Below, piece after piece: positions 39,379 through 49,818 of a stretch of 64,000 nucleotides of DNA. How positions within the stretch are numbered: the first letter of the stretch is position 1; each line of letters opens with the position of its first letter. The DNA lies in contig JALCCG010000105.1 in assembly GCA_023212695.1 (NCBI GenBank), positions 1-64,000 on the forward strand. The letters run 5' to 3'. Under the pieces are notes generated by a model, which worked only from the letters and a program-made list of their open reading frames with translations, was not told the origin of the DNA and did not search any database. Both the position numbers and the translations under genes were made by a program. This DNA comes from Sporisorium sorghi (lineage: Eukaryota; Basidiomycota; Ustilaginomycetes; Ustilaginales; Ustilaginaceae).

Positions 39379-40334
39379 TGGTTGGAACCGCCCAAAAGGG
39401 ACTCGGAAGCATCGTACGCCTGATGTACATGCGTTAGATGTACCCCGCGACAGGCTGCACTCGGTCGAGTCGCCCCCCGAAACCTCGGTGAAAGGAGCGA
39501 CATCTAAAGGCGCATCGATCGACCTCGACTCGTCGCAGTCCCACCTCCACCCCCACCCCCTTGCCATTACACACGCTGTCCAGCGTTTGTCTTCTCGGTG
39601 TAATGTTACCTCCGCTTTTCCACGCTCCCATATATCCCCAGCCTCTTCTTGCATAAAGAAGATGGCGATCTTTTGACCCAAACGTCCACCAGAGCCTGCG
39701 TAAGCCTCGAATTAGGCTTTGGGTCATACCCCCCTCTCCCTTCTCTTTACGCTTCCGGCCACTAGGTCGTCTGCTGTCGCCTGCTCGCCGAGGCTTCCTA
39801 CGTCGTCACACATGGGAAGTTCGGTGGGCAAAGATAGGAGACGTCGACTCCGACGGCTTGCAACGGCGAAAGCGCACGAGATGGAGAGAGAGCCTGGAGC
39901 TGGGTTGTTGAGATGGGGGGTTTCGTCCGCTGCCGTGCTGGTTCTGTGTCGACTGTGCTTAAGATGTTGAGCTTTGAGATTATCAAGGGAACGCTTTCGT
40001 TGAAAGATTGCCCTTTTGAGCATCTGAGGATTCTCGACCACCGTCCACTCTCACCCCACTCTCCGCGTTCAGTTTGGACTTCTTGCAATGTCAAATGTTT
40101 CAACTCTCTTCCTCTGCGCTTGTGTCTTGCTATCACGTCTCGGCTCAATCCTCGCTCACAAAGTCAAGGTGACAGCGAGAGGAACACTTGATTGCAATGC
40201 GTGTTGGTGACGATCACGACGATGGTATGCCGCATGGGTAGTGTACAGTGGGATACGATGCGAATGCTGATGCTAACAAGAGAATGAGAATGCCGAGAAT
40301 GCTTGAGGGTGAGAAGGCGTGAACGCTTCGCAGA
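39379..40334. other. Convergent intergenic region, RPL25 / DCAF4-like
   Basis: This is 956 bp between two stops. A C-rich tract lies near 39540-39560. Short frames lack any recognisable feature. I see no gene. Confidence 0.5.
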
Positions 40335-42089
40335 TCAGGAAAAGCGAAACTGATACAGCCACTGGCCAGCTGCCACGTAGAGATCCTTCCATCGCTGCTC
40401 TGGAGGACGATAGTCTGCACCTTGCTCTTCGCGGAGCGCTTCGACTTGGTGCGGGTCGAAACCTTCGTAAGGGTACCGAGGATGCCAGTGCAGGACGCGG
40501 ATGATTTCTGGAAAGACGACGGAGCTCAGCGTCGAACCTCGTTGCGTGACTGGTCTGTCGTCCGTAGCAGCGTGTGTTTGAGTGAATCTCTCAGTGCCAG
40601 ATTCGTCGTACAGCACTTCGTGGTCGAGTCGCTGGCCATTCAGGTCATGATGGTGGCGATGAAAGACGGGTGATAGAGATGTGGCCGATGTGCCTAGAGG
40701 CAGCGGCGAATCGAGCGACCATACACGCACTCGGCGATCGGTTCCGGCCAAGGCAAAGAGGCGCAACTCGTTGTCGACGGCAAAGCCAAGTGTGAATTCG
40801 TAAGAGTTGACGTGACCTTGGAAACGACGCATGACTTGAGCGGTGGCAATGTTGACAAGCTGGACCTGTCCGTTGATGCGCACGACGAGCATCTCGCTAG
40901 ACGACACGATCGCGATGTTGGTGACCGAGCCTTCTGCCTCGATCGACATCTCGACGGGCTCGGTCGGGTCATCTCGGAAGACGTCGTAGAACTTTCGCCA
41001 GACAAAAACCTGACCCGAGCGCAGGCCACAGTAGAGAGCTTCCTTGCTTGAATCGAAAGCAACGACCATGACATCGCTGTAGAAACGATGGCTAGCATCG
41101 GTGGCCCGAAAACCTCGTCTGGTGCCGACCTCGAATTCGTACTCACGAACGGTGACTTTGCTCCCCGCCGCAAGGGCATAGGCGATTGTGCTTTGAAGCC
41201 GTTCAGGACGCACAGGGCGGACCTCGTTATGCTCCACTCCGGCATCTCGAGGAGGAGGGATGGTCTCGGCAAAAGCCCACCAACGGTTACTGGGACTGCC
41301 ATACGGAAAGTCGTACTGCATGAAATCAGCTGTTTCGGGCGAAATCCAATACGGGATCTCGTAATTCTCGTCGTAGACGGAATCGTCGAAGTAGCCAAAG
41401 TCGTCCTCGTCACCATGGATCTGTCGCGGGCGTCGGGGTCGTTCCGGTCTTGGCTCATATAGGGGGAGGAATGTCAAGTGACCCCACCTTTCCAGATACA
41501 CTCCACAAAGGAGGTGCACGGAGCCCTTCCAGATGAACAACATCGAGTCGGGATATCTAGCTTCAAAGAGCTTCTGAGAGATGCCATGATCAGGGACAAT
41601 TCTGGCAGCGCTCCATTCTTGCACTACAACCAGAGCGTAGCCGTCAAGGTCGCTCTCAATGTTGATGATAGTATCCGGGACCGCATGAGAGGAAAGTGGT
41701 CTCCTGGCGGTGAAGAGAGAGAGATGAGAGTATGCAGCCTCGATCCTGCTGCGCTCGCTGACGATCCTAGCGTTGACTTGCGATGCACCGTGCTGTCGAA
41801 GCGTGACTGGGTCCAATCTGGCCTGCCGAAAAGCGCTCGTGTGCTTGCCCGAACCCTTCTGAGCACTGCTGCGAAGGTCGATGGCGGGCAGACGCGGCGT
41901 AGATGCAAAATGGCCTTCTTCTGCCTGCTTGTCCTTCTGTTTGCCCTTGGCGCGGCCGCTGCCACTGCCCGTCGAGCCCGAAGCCGAGCTGCTGTCGAGG
42001 GCAGGCGTCTGACCGGGGAGAATCTTGAAGAAGCGCTTCTTGTCCGGATCCCACCGATGCCCAGGCATCTGAAACGGCGGCTCCGCCAT
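40335..42089 (-). CDS. DCAF4-like WD-repeat protein
   Basis: The ATG at 42089 gives 584 aa; the frame is open further upstream but only from a GTG. The N-terminus contains M-P-G-H-R-W-D-P-D-K-K-R-F-F-K, close to the P-G-(F/Y)-x-x-D-x-x-K-x-R-(F/Y)-F-x opening of DCAF4/WDR21 proteins. After a Ser/Gly-rich linker come degenerate WD repeats, clearest at V-F-V-W-R-K and R-V-R-V-W-S-L-D. The C-terminus reads W-Q-related Y-V-A-A-G-Q-W-L-Y. DCAF4 family members act as substrate receptors of DDB1-CUL4 ubiquitin ligases in animals. That role is inferred here, and another WD scaffold is possible. It is in tandem with the kinase gene (same strand, 411 bp apart). Confidence 0.65.
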   Translation of the reverse strand: MAEPPFQMPGHRWDPDKKRFFKILPGQTPALDSSSASGSTGSGSGRAKGKQKDKQAEEGHFASTPRLPAIDLRSSAQKGSGKHTSAFRQARLDPVTLRQHGASQVNARIVSERSRIEAAYSHLSLFTARRPLSSHAVPDTIINIESDLDGYALVVVQEWSAARIVPDHGISQKLFEARYPDSMLFIWKGSVHLLCGVYLERWGHLTFLPLYEPRPERPRRPRQIHGDEDDFGYFDDSVYDENYEIPYWISPETADFMQYDFPYGSPSNRWWAFAETIPPPRDAGVEHNEVRPVRPERLQSTIAYALAAGSKVTVREYEFEVGTRRGFRATDASHRFYSDVMVVAFDSSKEALYCGLRSGQVFVWRKFYDVFRDDPTEPVEMSIEAEGSVTNIAIVSSSEMLVVRINGQVQLVNIATAQVMRRFQGHVNSYEFTLGFAVDNELRLFALAGTDRRVRVWSLDSPLPLGTSATSLSPVFHRHHHDLNGQRLDHEVLYDESGTERFTQTHAATDDRPVTQRGSTLSSVVFPEIIRVLHWHPRYPYEGFDPHQVEALREEQGADYRPPEQRWKDLYVAAGQWLYQFRFS

Positions 42090-42500
42090 CGTGAGTTTGC
42101 TTACATCGGATGGACGATGTATGAAGGCGAATTGATAGATGGAAGAAAGGAGGAAAGAGAGCGATGAATGCGCAGTCAACTTTTGATGAAAGTGTGATCT
42201 CTTGAAAAGGTGCTCGAGCGGTGACTTCTCATGAACCCTTGAATTTTTTTCCTTCTGCAAAGTCACAGTGTGGAGGCCTAGCCGAAATTTTTTTTGGTCC
42301 GTCACGCATCCCGCAATCCGACCAAGGTTCTGACCTCGTCATCATCTCAGGTCTCACACTTCGACGACATCAGCGATCCTGGAAAACAGATCCGTTGCTG
42401 CGAATACAAGTGCCAAAGAATGCTGTATACATATCGGAAAAAGAAAGCGTGGGTATCCATTGTCAGAGCTCAGTGCTGGAATCGGATCACCCGAAAGCGA
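42090..42500. other. Spacer between kinase and DCAF4-like genes
   Basis: This is 411 bp between two minus-strand genes. It must hold the kinase 3' end and the DCAF4-like promoter. No feature is recognised. Confidence 0.5.
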
Positions 42501-45500
42501 TCACCTGCGGTCGCGCGCCCGACCTCGCGCTTCATGATCCCGCTCCGAAGCCTTATCATCTGCATCACTCAGCAGCGGCGTACTTCGACTCGACAACCCA
42601 TCAATACGCGACGTCTCCAAGCTGCGACTCATACGAGAGCGGCTTCTCGAGCGGTCTCGATCCAGGATCTGCGTCAAGGCATCCGGTGCTCGAGACCGGC
42701 TGTGCGCCGTCGAAGACCATTGTGCTTGCGCGTGGTCCGCCAAGACGGGCGCCACGACGGGCTGCGGCTCGATGCTACGTCCGTACAGGATGCCTGCGCT
42801 TCCACCCGCTTCATGCGAGATCGAGTAGTTGGATCTTGATCGCGAGACGGATCGCTGCCCGAAGCGTTCCGGAGAGGTGGAGTCTCTGCTGTGCCGACTG
42901 CGGCTCCTCGACTGGCTGCGTCCACGGATGGCGATCGGACCCGCTCTGTGAGCTACGTTGGATCCTGCACGGCTATTGCTGCGATCATCGTCCTCTCCGT
43001 TCCACGTTGTGTTCTCGTCGAGGTCCGCCATCCTCGACCGCGGCATCCGACCTCGTCGCTCCGACTCCGACGGACTGTCGCAGCGATCCTTGGCGGTGAG
43101 CGAGCTTGCGACATGGTGTGGCGCCCACACGGGGTCACGCTCTCGGTTGGGGGTAGAGCTGCCGCTGACATCGGTGCTGCGGTTGCGACTTGAGTCGCGA
43201 TACCGCAGAGAGATGCGTGAAGTCGAGCGCGATCGTCGCTTGACACTCCCATCCTCGTCCATCGAAATGGCGGGTGATTGGGCCGATGACGATGCGCTCG
43301 CCGGACCGTCATGCGCCAACTGAGTAGGATGCGTACGAGCGAGACTGGAAGAGCGTCTGCCGCGCTCATTGCGCTGAAAGTGATCGTCGACGTCGGTCTT
43401 GTCAAAGTTCGGTCCTGATGCCCCAGTCGCTGCTGTCAAATGAGCATTCGTGATAGGAATGCTAGGTTCGCTACCAGCAGCTGCAAGCGGAGGCGCCGAT
43501 GCTGCTGCTTCGAGTCCTTCCTGTCGGATCCATGCGCTCGAGCATAGCTTGTCCACCGTCCACCTTCGCCGCGGATCCGGCTCTAGTAGGCCCCGAAGCA
43601 CTTGTCGCGCAGCTGCACGATCCCAGCTGAGGCCGTCCCAGGCAGGATCGATCTCGGAATCTTCGTCCGACTCGGGATCCTCTTCCACATCCGCTCTTGC
43701 CTTGGCGACCTCGTTGATCTCAAAGCTTTCCAGGTGGTCGGCGCGCCCGGGAGCCGAACCAACGACGTGATCCGAGTGCACTGCAGCCGTGCGCTTGGGA
43801 AGTGCAGTAGCTGATGGCTCGGTGGCTTGCCTCTCTCTGGGCAGCAAGGACGGCAGCGAGGCGCTCAGATCCATCGAGCCAAAGCTGCCGATCCCACGCG
43901 GTAGACCCGAGGCGGATCGACCTTGTCTAAATGCAAAGCGATCCGCTCCGTCAGCGGGCCCCACAGAGCCGGAACGATCCACAAGGCTGTTGCGATTCGA
44001 CTGACTGGCCTGCGACGTCAGCGTGCTCGTCGACGAGTAGGCGAGCCGCTCAGCTCGGCGACGAAGCCGTGGCGGAAGATCCCATTGCGCTTTGGCGATC
44101 TTCATCTGCAGTCGTGGTTCAAACGAGTCCGTGAAAGGCAGCTTTCCGCTGAGCAGAGCATAGAGGATACAGCCGAGCGCCCACATGTCGGCAGCAAAAG
44201 GCGACTCTGGAGGCAATTCGCCATCTACGCCTATAGAGTCGGCAGCTGTCGGACTCGACGTCCCTGATCTTCCCTGAGCTTGGAGGAACTCGGGCGCTGT
44301 GTAAGCCAGAGATCCGCCACGACCCGACTTGGCGACCTTCTTGTGCTTTGAGAGCTTTGCGTTGCCTACAGCGCTTGCCTCTTCCTTGAGAGCACGGATG
44401 AGAGCTGGTGCGCTCGACGTGCCCGACTTGGCGTGCGCGGGGTCCATGATCTGTGCCAGCCCGAAGTCTGCGATGCGCCAGCACGGCATGACAACGTCGG
44501 TGGTGTCGAGCGTCTGCCTCGACGAGACAGAGGCGGCGACCAACGAGTCGATCGAGTCGGCCAGACCGCCGCTGTCTTGTCTCGACCGCGCTTCCGGGTC
44601 GGAGCCGTTGGTGGACATGCGCTGGCGTTTCTTCCAAGACGTCTGGTCCTGTCCGAGCACGTTTTCGAGCTTGAGATCGCCGTGCAGGATGTGACTCTTG
44701 TTGTGGAGCGTGCTAAGGGCCGAGGCGAGCTGGCGCATGGTCTCGCGCGCCGCATCAATGGGCACGCCTTGGCTGCGAGAAGTGCGGCTGGCCGTCTTGC
44801 GGAGCAATCTGGATCCGCTCGATACGCTTCCGGTATTGGACGCAGGCGACGAGGCGACCGAAGAGGCCTCTTGGCCTGCGGGAATGGTTCGAAGCTGAGA
44901 AGCAGCGGATACCGAGGCCACGCGACCCAGCGCTTGTGAGCCAGCATTGCGACCCATCACAAAGCCGGATCCGGTGCGCAGACCCGAATGACGCCGCGAC
45001 GGATCGTCCATGGATGTCCTGAGCGACGAGCTGCGTGAGAGTTGGGTGGACGAGCGTGCCGAGCTGGGAGCCAGCCAGGAACCCGAAGCGGTTCTTTCGT
45101 GTTCGGATGGGAAAAGCTGACCGCCGTTTGTTGCAAAGAGGACATTGTTGGCACCGCCTTCGCTGCGGACAAAGTCGAGCAGATTGCCTTGATCGCAATA
45201 GGGCATGATGAGCAGCTCCGCAGTAGTGTCGCTGCCGCGGCTCTGGCTGGCCTGGGATGCGTCCAAAGGCACACGTTCGTGATGCAAGAGGGGAAGCAAG
45301 TGCTGATGTGTTGGCAAGCTCTTCCAGATGCGCAGCTCTTGCGAGTGATTGTGCGGATGATCTTGTGCGTGGTGGTCGCAGCGGTTGCTATCGTGATAGA
45401 TGATCTTGACCGCCACCCTGCGACCTTTGCGCTGACCTTCGATCATGGGAGCTGCTGGATCTGCCGGCCCTTGTGCTTCGAGATCCCAGCCTTCGCGTAC

Positions 45501-46532
45501 TGTGGAGAAGCCGCCAACACCAATGGTTTTGCCAAGCAGGTATCGACCTGAAGGACCAACGCGGGCGCCCTCATCGTCGACTCGAGGCGGTGGATTGGGA
45601 GCTGTTGTGAGCTTGGCATCGTAGAGCTCAGCAGCCACACTGCCGAGACCGCGCAAAGAAGCAAAGCCGGGAGCTGCTGCGGAGCCGTTGCGAGTTTCGT
45701 CGCGCATGAGCGAGGCTGCGAGACTGCGATGACCAGAGCGGGGCGGGCTGTACGAGAGCGAGCGATTGTCGTGGGATGTGGCAGGCTGCACGACGCTGTT
45801 GAGGCTGGAGAAGGCGCTGAGGAAGTCGGCAGCAGGCGAACGAACGATAGGTGACGAAGCGTCTTGCGACATAGAGGCGGGAGAAGCGACGGCGGCCGGG
45901 TCCGGTGCGGTAGAGGATGATGCGACCGGGTTGAGATCGGTGCGTAGAGACGTCAAGGCTGCAGCTGGATGCTCGTGCTCTACGACCGAAGCATCGTTTG
46001 CGTCGGATTCGGGCGTGTGAGCGGCACTTCGCTCCCACCACATGCGGACCTTGGAGCCGACGGAAGTATCCTTTTGCGGAAGTGCGGCAGGGTGGACTTT
46101 GTCGAAAGATGGCTGAGCATCGTTCTGCGCTGCAGAGCTTCTGCGACGCCTGCCTCGCTTTCCGGTCACATGGTCTTGTGCAGTGTGCAGCTTGTCGGAT
46201 CCATGGGCGGCATCTTGGGAAGAAGTTTGGGAGTCAGAGGGCGGCTTCTGCGGTTGCGAAGTGGCTACGGTATCCGAGTTGGAGTGGTTGCGGGAATAAT
46301 TGCCCGTGAGGTTGGCGATAGAAGCCGCTGTCGAGAGCGGAGCAGAACCATCTTGGGATGGAGGCGAGCCGATGCCGAGACGAGCGGCTGCTACGCTGCT
46401 GAGGTCGAACGAATTGTGCCAGTCGTCCGCCGAGAGAGAGGCGCTGAGGCCGCTGGGATCGAAGAGGGGCACGTCGTCGTCATCCTCGGAAGGAATCTGG
46501 AGCGGAGCAGCAGCAGCCTTTGACGGCTCCAT
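42501..46532 (-). CDS. Large Ser/Thr protein kinase with split catalytic domain
   Basis: The 1343-aa single frame has a disordered N-terminus of ~320 residues. The kinase elements follow: G-V-G-G-F-S-T-V glycine loop (~330), V-A-V-K (~365), H-G-D-L-K-L-E-N catalytic loop (~614), A-D-F-G (~690), T-A-P-E-F (~744), D-M-W-A-L-G (~780) and D-P-R-R-R-W subdomain XI (~984). Long Ser-rich inserts separate the N-lobe from the catalytic loop and the penultimate helix from subdomain XI. HRD reads H-G-D, so activation-loop phosphorylation may not control it in the usual way; the catalytic Asp is kept. The C-terminal 330 residues are Ser/Arg-rich (many R-S-R-S motifs). It is likely a CAMK-like fungal kinase; I cannot name an orthologue. 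Confidence 0.85.
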   Translation of the reverse strand: MEPSKAAAAPLQIPSEDDDDVPLFDPSGLSASLSADDWHNSFDLSSVAAARLGIGSPPSQDGSAPLSTAASIANLTGNYSRNHSNSDTVATSQPQKPPSDSQTSSQDAAHGSDKLHTAQDHVTGKRGRRRRSSAAQNDAQPSFDKVHPAALPQKDTSVGSKVRMWWERSAAHTPESDANDASVVEHEHPAAALTSLRTDLNPVASSSTAPDPAAVASPASMSQDASSPIVRSPAADFLSAFSSLNSVVQPATSHDNRSLSYSPPRSGHRSLAASLMRDETRNGSAAAPGFASLRGLGSVAAELYDAKLTTAPNPPPRVDDEGARVGPSGRYLLGKTIGVGGFSTVREGWDLEAQGPADPAAPMIEGQRKGRRVAVKIIYHDSNRCDHHAQDHPHNHSQELRIWKSLPTHQHLLPLLHHERVPLDASQASQSRGSDTTAELLIMPYCDQGNLLDFVRSEGGANNVLFATNGGQLFPSEHERTASGSWLAPSSARSSTQLSRSSSLRTSMDDPSRRHSGLRTGSGFVMGRNAGSQALGRVASVSAASQLRTIPAGQEASSVASSPASNTGSVSSGSRLLRKTASRTSRSQGVPIDAARETMRQLASALSTLHNKSHILHGDLKLENVLGQDQTSWKKRQRMSTNGSDPEARSRQDSGGLADSIDSLVAASVSSRQTLDTTDVVMPCWRIADFGLAQIMDPAHAKSGTSSAPALIRALKEEASAVGNAKLSKHKKVAKSGRGGSLAYTAPEFLQAQGRSGTSSPTAADSIGVDGELPPESPFAADMWALGCILYALLSGKLPFTDSFEPRLQMKIAKAQWDLPPRLRRRAERLAYSSTSTLTSQASQSNRNSLVDRSGSVGPADGADRFAFRQGRSASGLPRGIGSFGSMDLSASLPSLLPRERQATEPSATALPKRTAAVHSDHVVGSAPGRADHLESFEINEVAKARADVEEDPESDEDSEIDPAWDGLSWDRAAARQVLRGLLEPDPRRRWTVDKLCSSAWIRQEGLEAAASAPPLAAAGSEPSIPITNAHLTAATGASGPNFDKTDVDDHFQRNERGRRSSSLARTHPTQLAHDGPASASSSAQSPAISMDEDGSVKRRSRSTSRISLRYRDSSRNRSTDVSGSSTPNRERDPVWAPHHVASSLTAKDRCDSPSESERRGRMPRSRMADLDENTTWNGEDDDRSNSRAGSNVAHRAGPIAIRGRSQSRSRSRHSRDSTSPERFGQRSVSRSRSNYSISHEAGGSAGILYGRSIEPQPVVAPVLADHAQAQWSSTAHSRSRAPDALTQILDRDRSRSRSRMSRSLETSRIDGLSSRSTPLLSDADDKASERDHEARGRARDRR

Positions 46533-48974
46533 CCGACCGCCCCGACGGCACCCTGGTGCGCGTGATCAATGAGCGATGATGAGCTTCGAGTTGTCCGTAG
46601 CGTTTGTAAACTAGCTCTTGGGTCGATGTTTGGTTCTGCTTCAGGAGATGGTGGTTGGGAATGTCGACATCAGGCACGTCAGCAAAAAGGCGATGTTCCG
46701 CTGCAGGGTGGGTGGGGCGATACTGTCGTGAGTTGGAAGTGAGCGGTCACCGACGATGCTGACCCGACAGATGAAAGAGGGAGAGATGGTGTTGATGAGG
46801 TAGTGGGTTGAGAATGACAATGGCTGAGCACTGCAGGTGAAAGCGAAAGAAAAAAGCTCGGACAGCGGTTGCCGTTGCGGTTGCAGAGCGTCATCGGTCA
46901 ATTTGACGGACTGAATTTGCGCCTTTCTTGCCAAAAAAAAAGCTCAGTCGCTGCTAGTGTGCTTGCTCTCTTGGACTGCCACCTGACCCTGCTGCGCCCC
47001 ACACACACAGAATTCTTCAGAAAATGGCTGAGGTGAGTCAAAAAAAAGGACGAGCTTAAAAATCCTCAATCGGAAGAGAACCGAAGGTCGGCCGTCTCTC
47101 CTTCTTCCCACCTTCGTGAGTGAGAGAAAGGGAGACGCTTGCAACCGCAGTCGACTCTCGACTGCGTGGTGGGTCCACCATTTTTAGCATGGATCCTTGC
47201 TGTCAGCTCGTTCGGATTTGCCCGCTTCTTCGGATTCTTTCCGCACGTAAGGCTTGAGCACTTGACAGGGTCTTGATGCGGATGACCCGTGTGTCGGCAG
47301 AGCTTGACTTTTTGCAGCTCCTTTGACCCACTCGGACCTCGGACACTCGCACGACTTCGGCTCTGTTCACAATCGATGCGTCTTCCCTTTTTTTTTTTTT
47401 TTTTTGTCTGTCCTTCTCTCTTGAGCATTGGTGGACACGAAGCCTAATCAAGCGGTGAGGTAAGCGCAGCCTTCAAAAGACGTACGGGAAAGAGAGTCGC
47501 TTCCAAGTCTCAAAGGTAAAAGCGACCCGTGCGGAGGTGGAAAGCGTGTTTCTGAATCTCGGACGCGCCGCGCTTTTCTTTTTTTCTTTTTTTCTTTTTT
47601 TTTTTGACACTCGAGGGATGCGCTATTGGAGCCTTAGGAGATGCAAAGCTGCGCGTTTGAAATTCAAACGGGCACTTGAGCAGTGTTCTCGCTCAGAATC
47701 ATGCTCCAAGAGATCTTCCTCCATCCAACTCGCCGCATTTTGGGGGACAAAGGGATTGGGTGGGCAACAAGCTTGCTGCTGCGAGGCTATCTACTCTGTT
47801 GAGATGAGAGAGGAAGCGACTGGAGCGTGTGAGCGTGTGTTTTAGCGGGAGGCGACAGCAAGGCAGAGGGCTGAGAGGCGAGAGAGGGAGGGCGTTTGTC
47901 GCAGAGGCAGCAAGGAGATGGACTCACGACGAGTCTCTCCCCTATCGACCGCTCGATTGTCAAATGAAGCCCTCAGTTCACTTGTGTTCAACGCGCGTTC
48001 GCTGTCATCCTTGTGTCCCTCCCATGGTGGCCGGGCATTCACTGCAGAGCAGACTGAAGGAAAGCTGCGTGTGAACAAGGTGCAGGCCTTGCCGTGCGAA
48101 ATCCTCAGGAGAGAGGAGGGCATTTTTTGCAACCAATTCAAAGCGAGGCGGCTTGCTCTGGCAAGTGGGTCAAACTCTGATTAAGAGACACAGACAGACA
48201 CGGCACTTTCTCGCCAACACGATGCGAGAGAGCGTGACTTTGCAAGGCGCGTTCGATTGTCAACTCGGTCTCTTTAGGGCGCTTGTATTGTAGGCTGAGA
48301 TCTATATTGCGCGTCGCTTGCTTGCTTTATTCAAGGTGATTCTCAACACATTTCACCCCAGTGCTTTCCGTTCAACGGAGCATTCCATGCTCGACGCGCT
48401 TTGCAAAGAGGCAGTGCAAAGGTCCAGGGTCTTTCCTGTCGTGTCGTGTTCTACGTTCTGCGTGCATGGGTGCATGATGCAGGCGACCTGCGTTTGTCTG
48501 ACCATTCCGGGCTTGCGTGCTGGTGTGGCTCTCGGTCAGTGTCTCTTTCCTCTCTCACTTTCAGATCGCCGTGTGGGGTCATTCTGTAAACGGGTGGATG
48601 GCTTTCCCACGTTCCCTTGCCTCTTGCGGGCTGAGTTTTAGTGCGCAGCCGCCCGCCGCCCCCCTCTTTTTCGCCTGGCCCTTTCAGACTCGCAGAGGAA
48701 GAGAGAGAGAGAGAGAGAGCGTGTCCTTGAGTCGGTCTGTCGTGTCTCGCCTCTTTCCTCAAGGACGTGTCGAGCGGCTGCCCTCAACCTCAAATACTCG
48801 TCACTTTCTCATTCCCCCTCCCTCGTTGCCCTCCTTCCTTCCTTCCTTCCTTCCTTCCCATCCACATCATACACTCTTCGATTGTCATCCGCTCTTCGAT
48901 TTCCATCGATCCGCATTTCCACTTCCTCTTCCTCTCTCTCTCTCTCTTCTTCAAACCTTTTACATCTCGCAACC
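46533..48974. other. 2.4-kb intergenic region upstream of the HMG-like microprotein
   Basis: No gene recognised. It holds poly(T) at 47388-47405, interrupted T-runs near 47578-47603, a GA-dinucleotide run at about 48701-48719, and CTTC repeats at about 48833-48858. The last ~150 bp are strongly pyrimidine-rich, as in leaders of highly expressed genes. Confidence 0.5.
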
Positions 48975-49160
48975 ATGCCTCCCAAGAAGACCGGTGCCGC
49001 TGGAGCCAAGAAGGGCAAGGTTAGTCCGTATAACGCATACATGAAAAAGGAGCTGGCCAAGCTCAAGACAGAGAAGCCGCAGCTGGAGCACAAGGAGCGC
49101 TTCAAGCTCGCCGCCACCTCGTGGGCCTCGTCCAAGGAGAACCCCAAGAACAAGGCCTAG
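48975..49160 (+). CDS. 61-aa YABBY/HMG-box-like microprotein
   Basis: A short single-exon gene starts at the ATG at 48975, after a pyrimidine-rich leader. A basic Lys/Ala N-terminal tail of ~15 residues precedes the block S-P-Y-N-A-Y-M-K-K-E-L, followed by A-A-T-S-W-A about 30 residues later. These fit the C-terminal YABBY/HMG-like helix set (P-x-x-Y-N-x-F-M-K-x-E ... A-A-x-x-W-A). The size leaves room for only this domain. It is probably a small DNA-binding or chromatin-associated protein; the role is not known to me. The GC-rich codon choice and clean start support a real gene despite its size. Confidence 0.75.
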   Translation: MPPKKTGAAGAKKGKVSPYNAYMKKELAKLKTEKPQLEHKERFKLAATSWASSKENPKNKA

Positions 49161-49818
49161 TGTTCTTGCCATCCATCCACGGTGCTCTACGACATGTGTC
49201 GCGCTCTTCTCTCGTGCCTACTCTCCAGTTGCACGCATGGACAGGCGCGCCATCGCCATCGCCGTAAGGCCCACCTCCCATCCTCGTCCAACCTGTAAGT
49301 CTCTCCGTCCTCCCTTCGACCCACACCCATCCGCAGCCTCCCGCGCCCGACGCGTCCTCGCTCGCGAACCGCAGTGCACACCTCCCTCCTCCCTCGATCC
49401 CACACCCAACCCTCGCGCGAATGTGGCCCAAATGTGGGGGTCAATCCTTGATCGAATGTCTATTCGGTCTCGCGAACGGGGCAACTCTCTAAAAAAAAAA
49501 AACAAAAACAAAAATGGATGATTTTCCACTTCTCTCCGTGCTCGGCGGCTCGGCTAAATTGCGGATTTTGACAGCAGCCCCAGATCCTGACGACGATCCT
49601 CCTCTTTCTTTCTCTGTGCCTCTGACCTTCTTGCGCGTTCGCTCTCGCTCTCGCTCTCGCTCTCTCTCGCATTCGCTGGCTCTGCCGCCACACAGTGTAA
49701 TACTATACTTGATCCTCCCTTGCTATGTACCCCTCTCAAGCCTCAGTGCGAATGTGTGCGAACAACGACCAGAAAACCCCGTTACATTGCACGAAACTGA
49801 AAAACAAAAGCGACCGAC
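49161..49818. other. Convergent intergenic region
   Basis: This is 658 bp between the microprotein stop and the SSUH2-like stop. It holds an A-rich run near 49491-49512 and a CTCTCG-type repeat near 49639-49670. No gene is seen. Confidence 0.5.
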
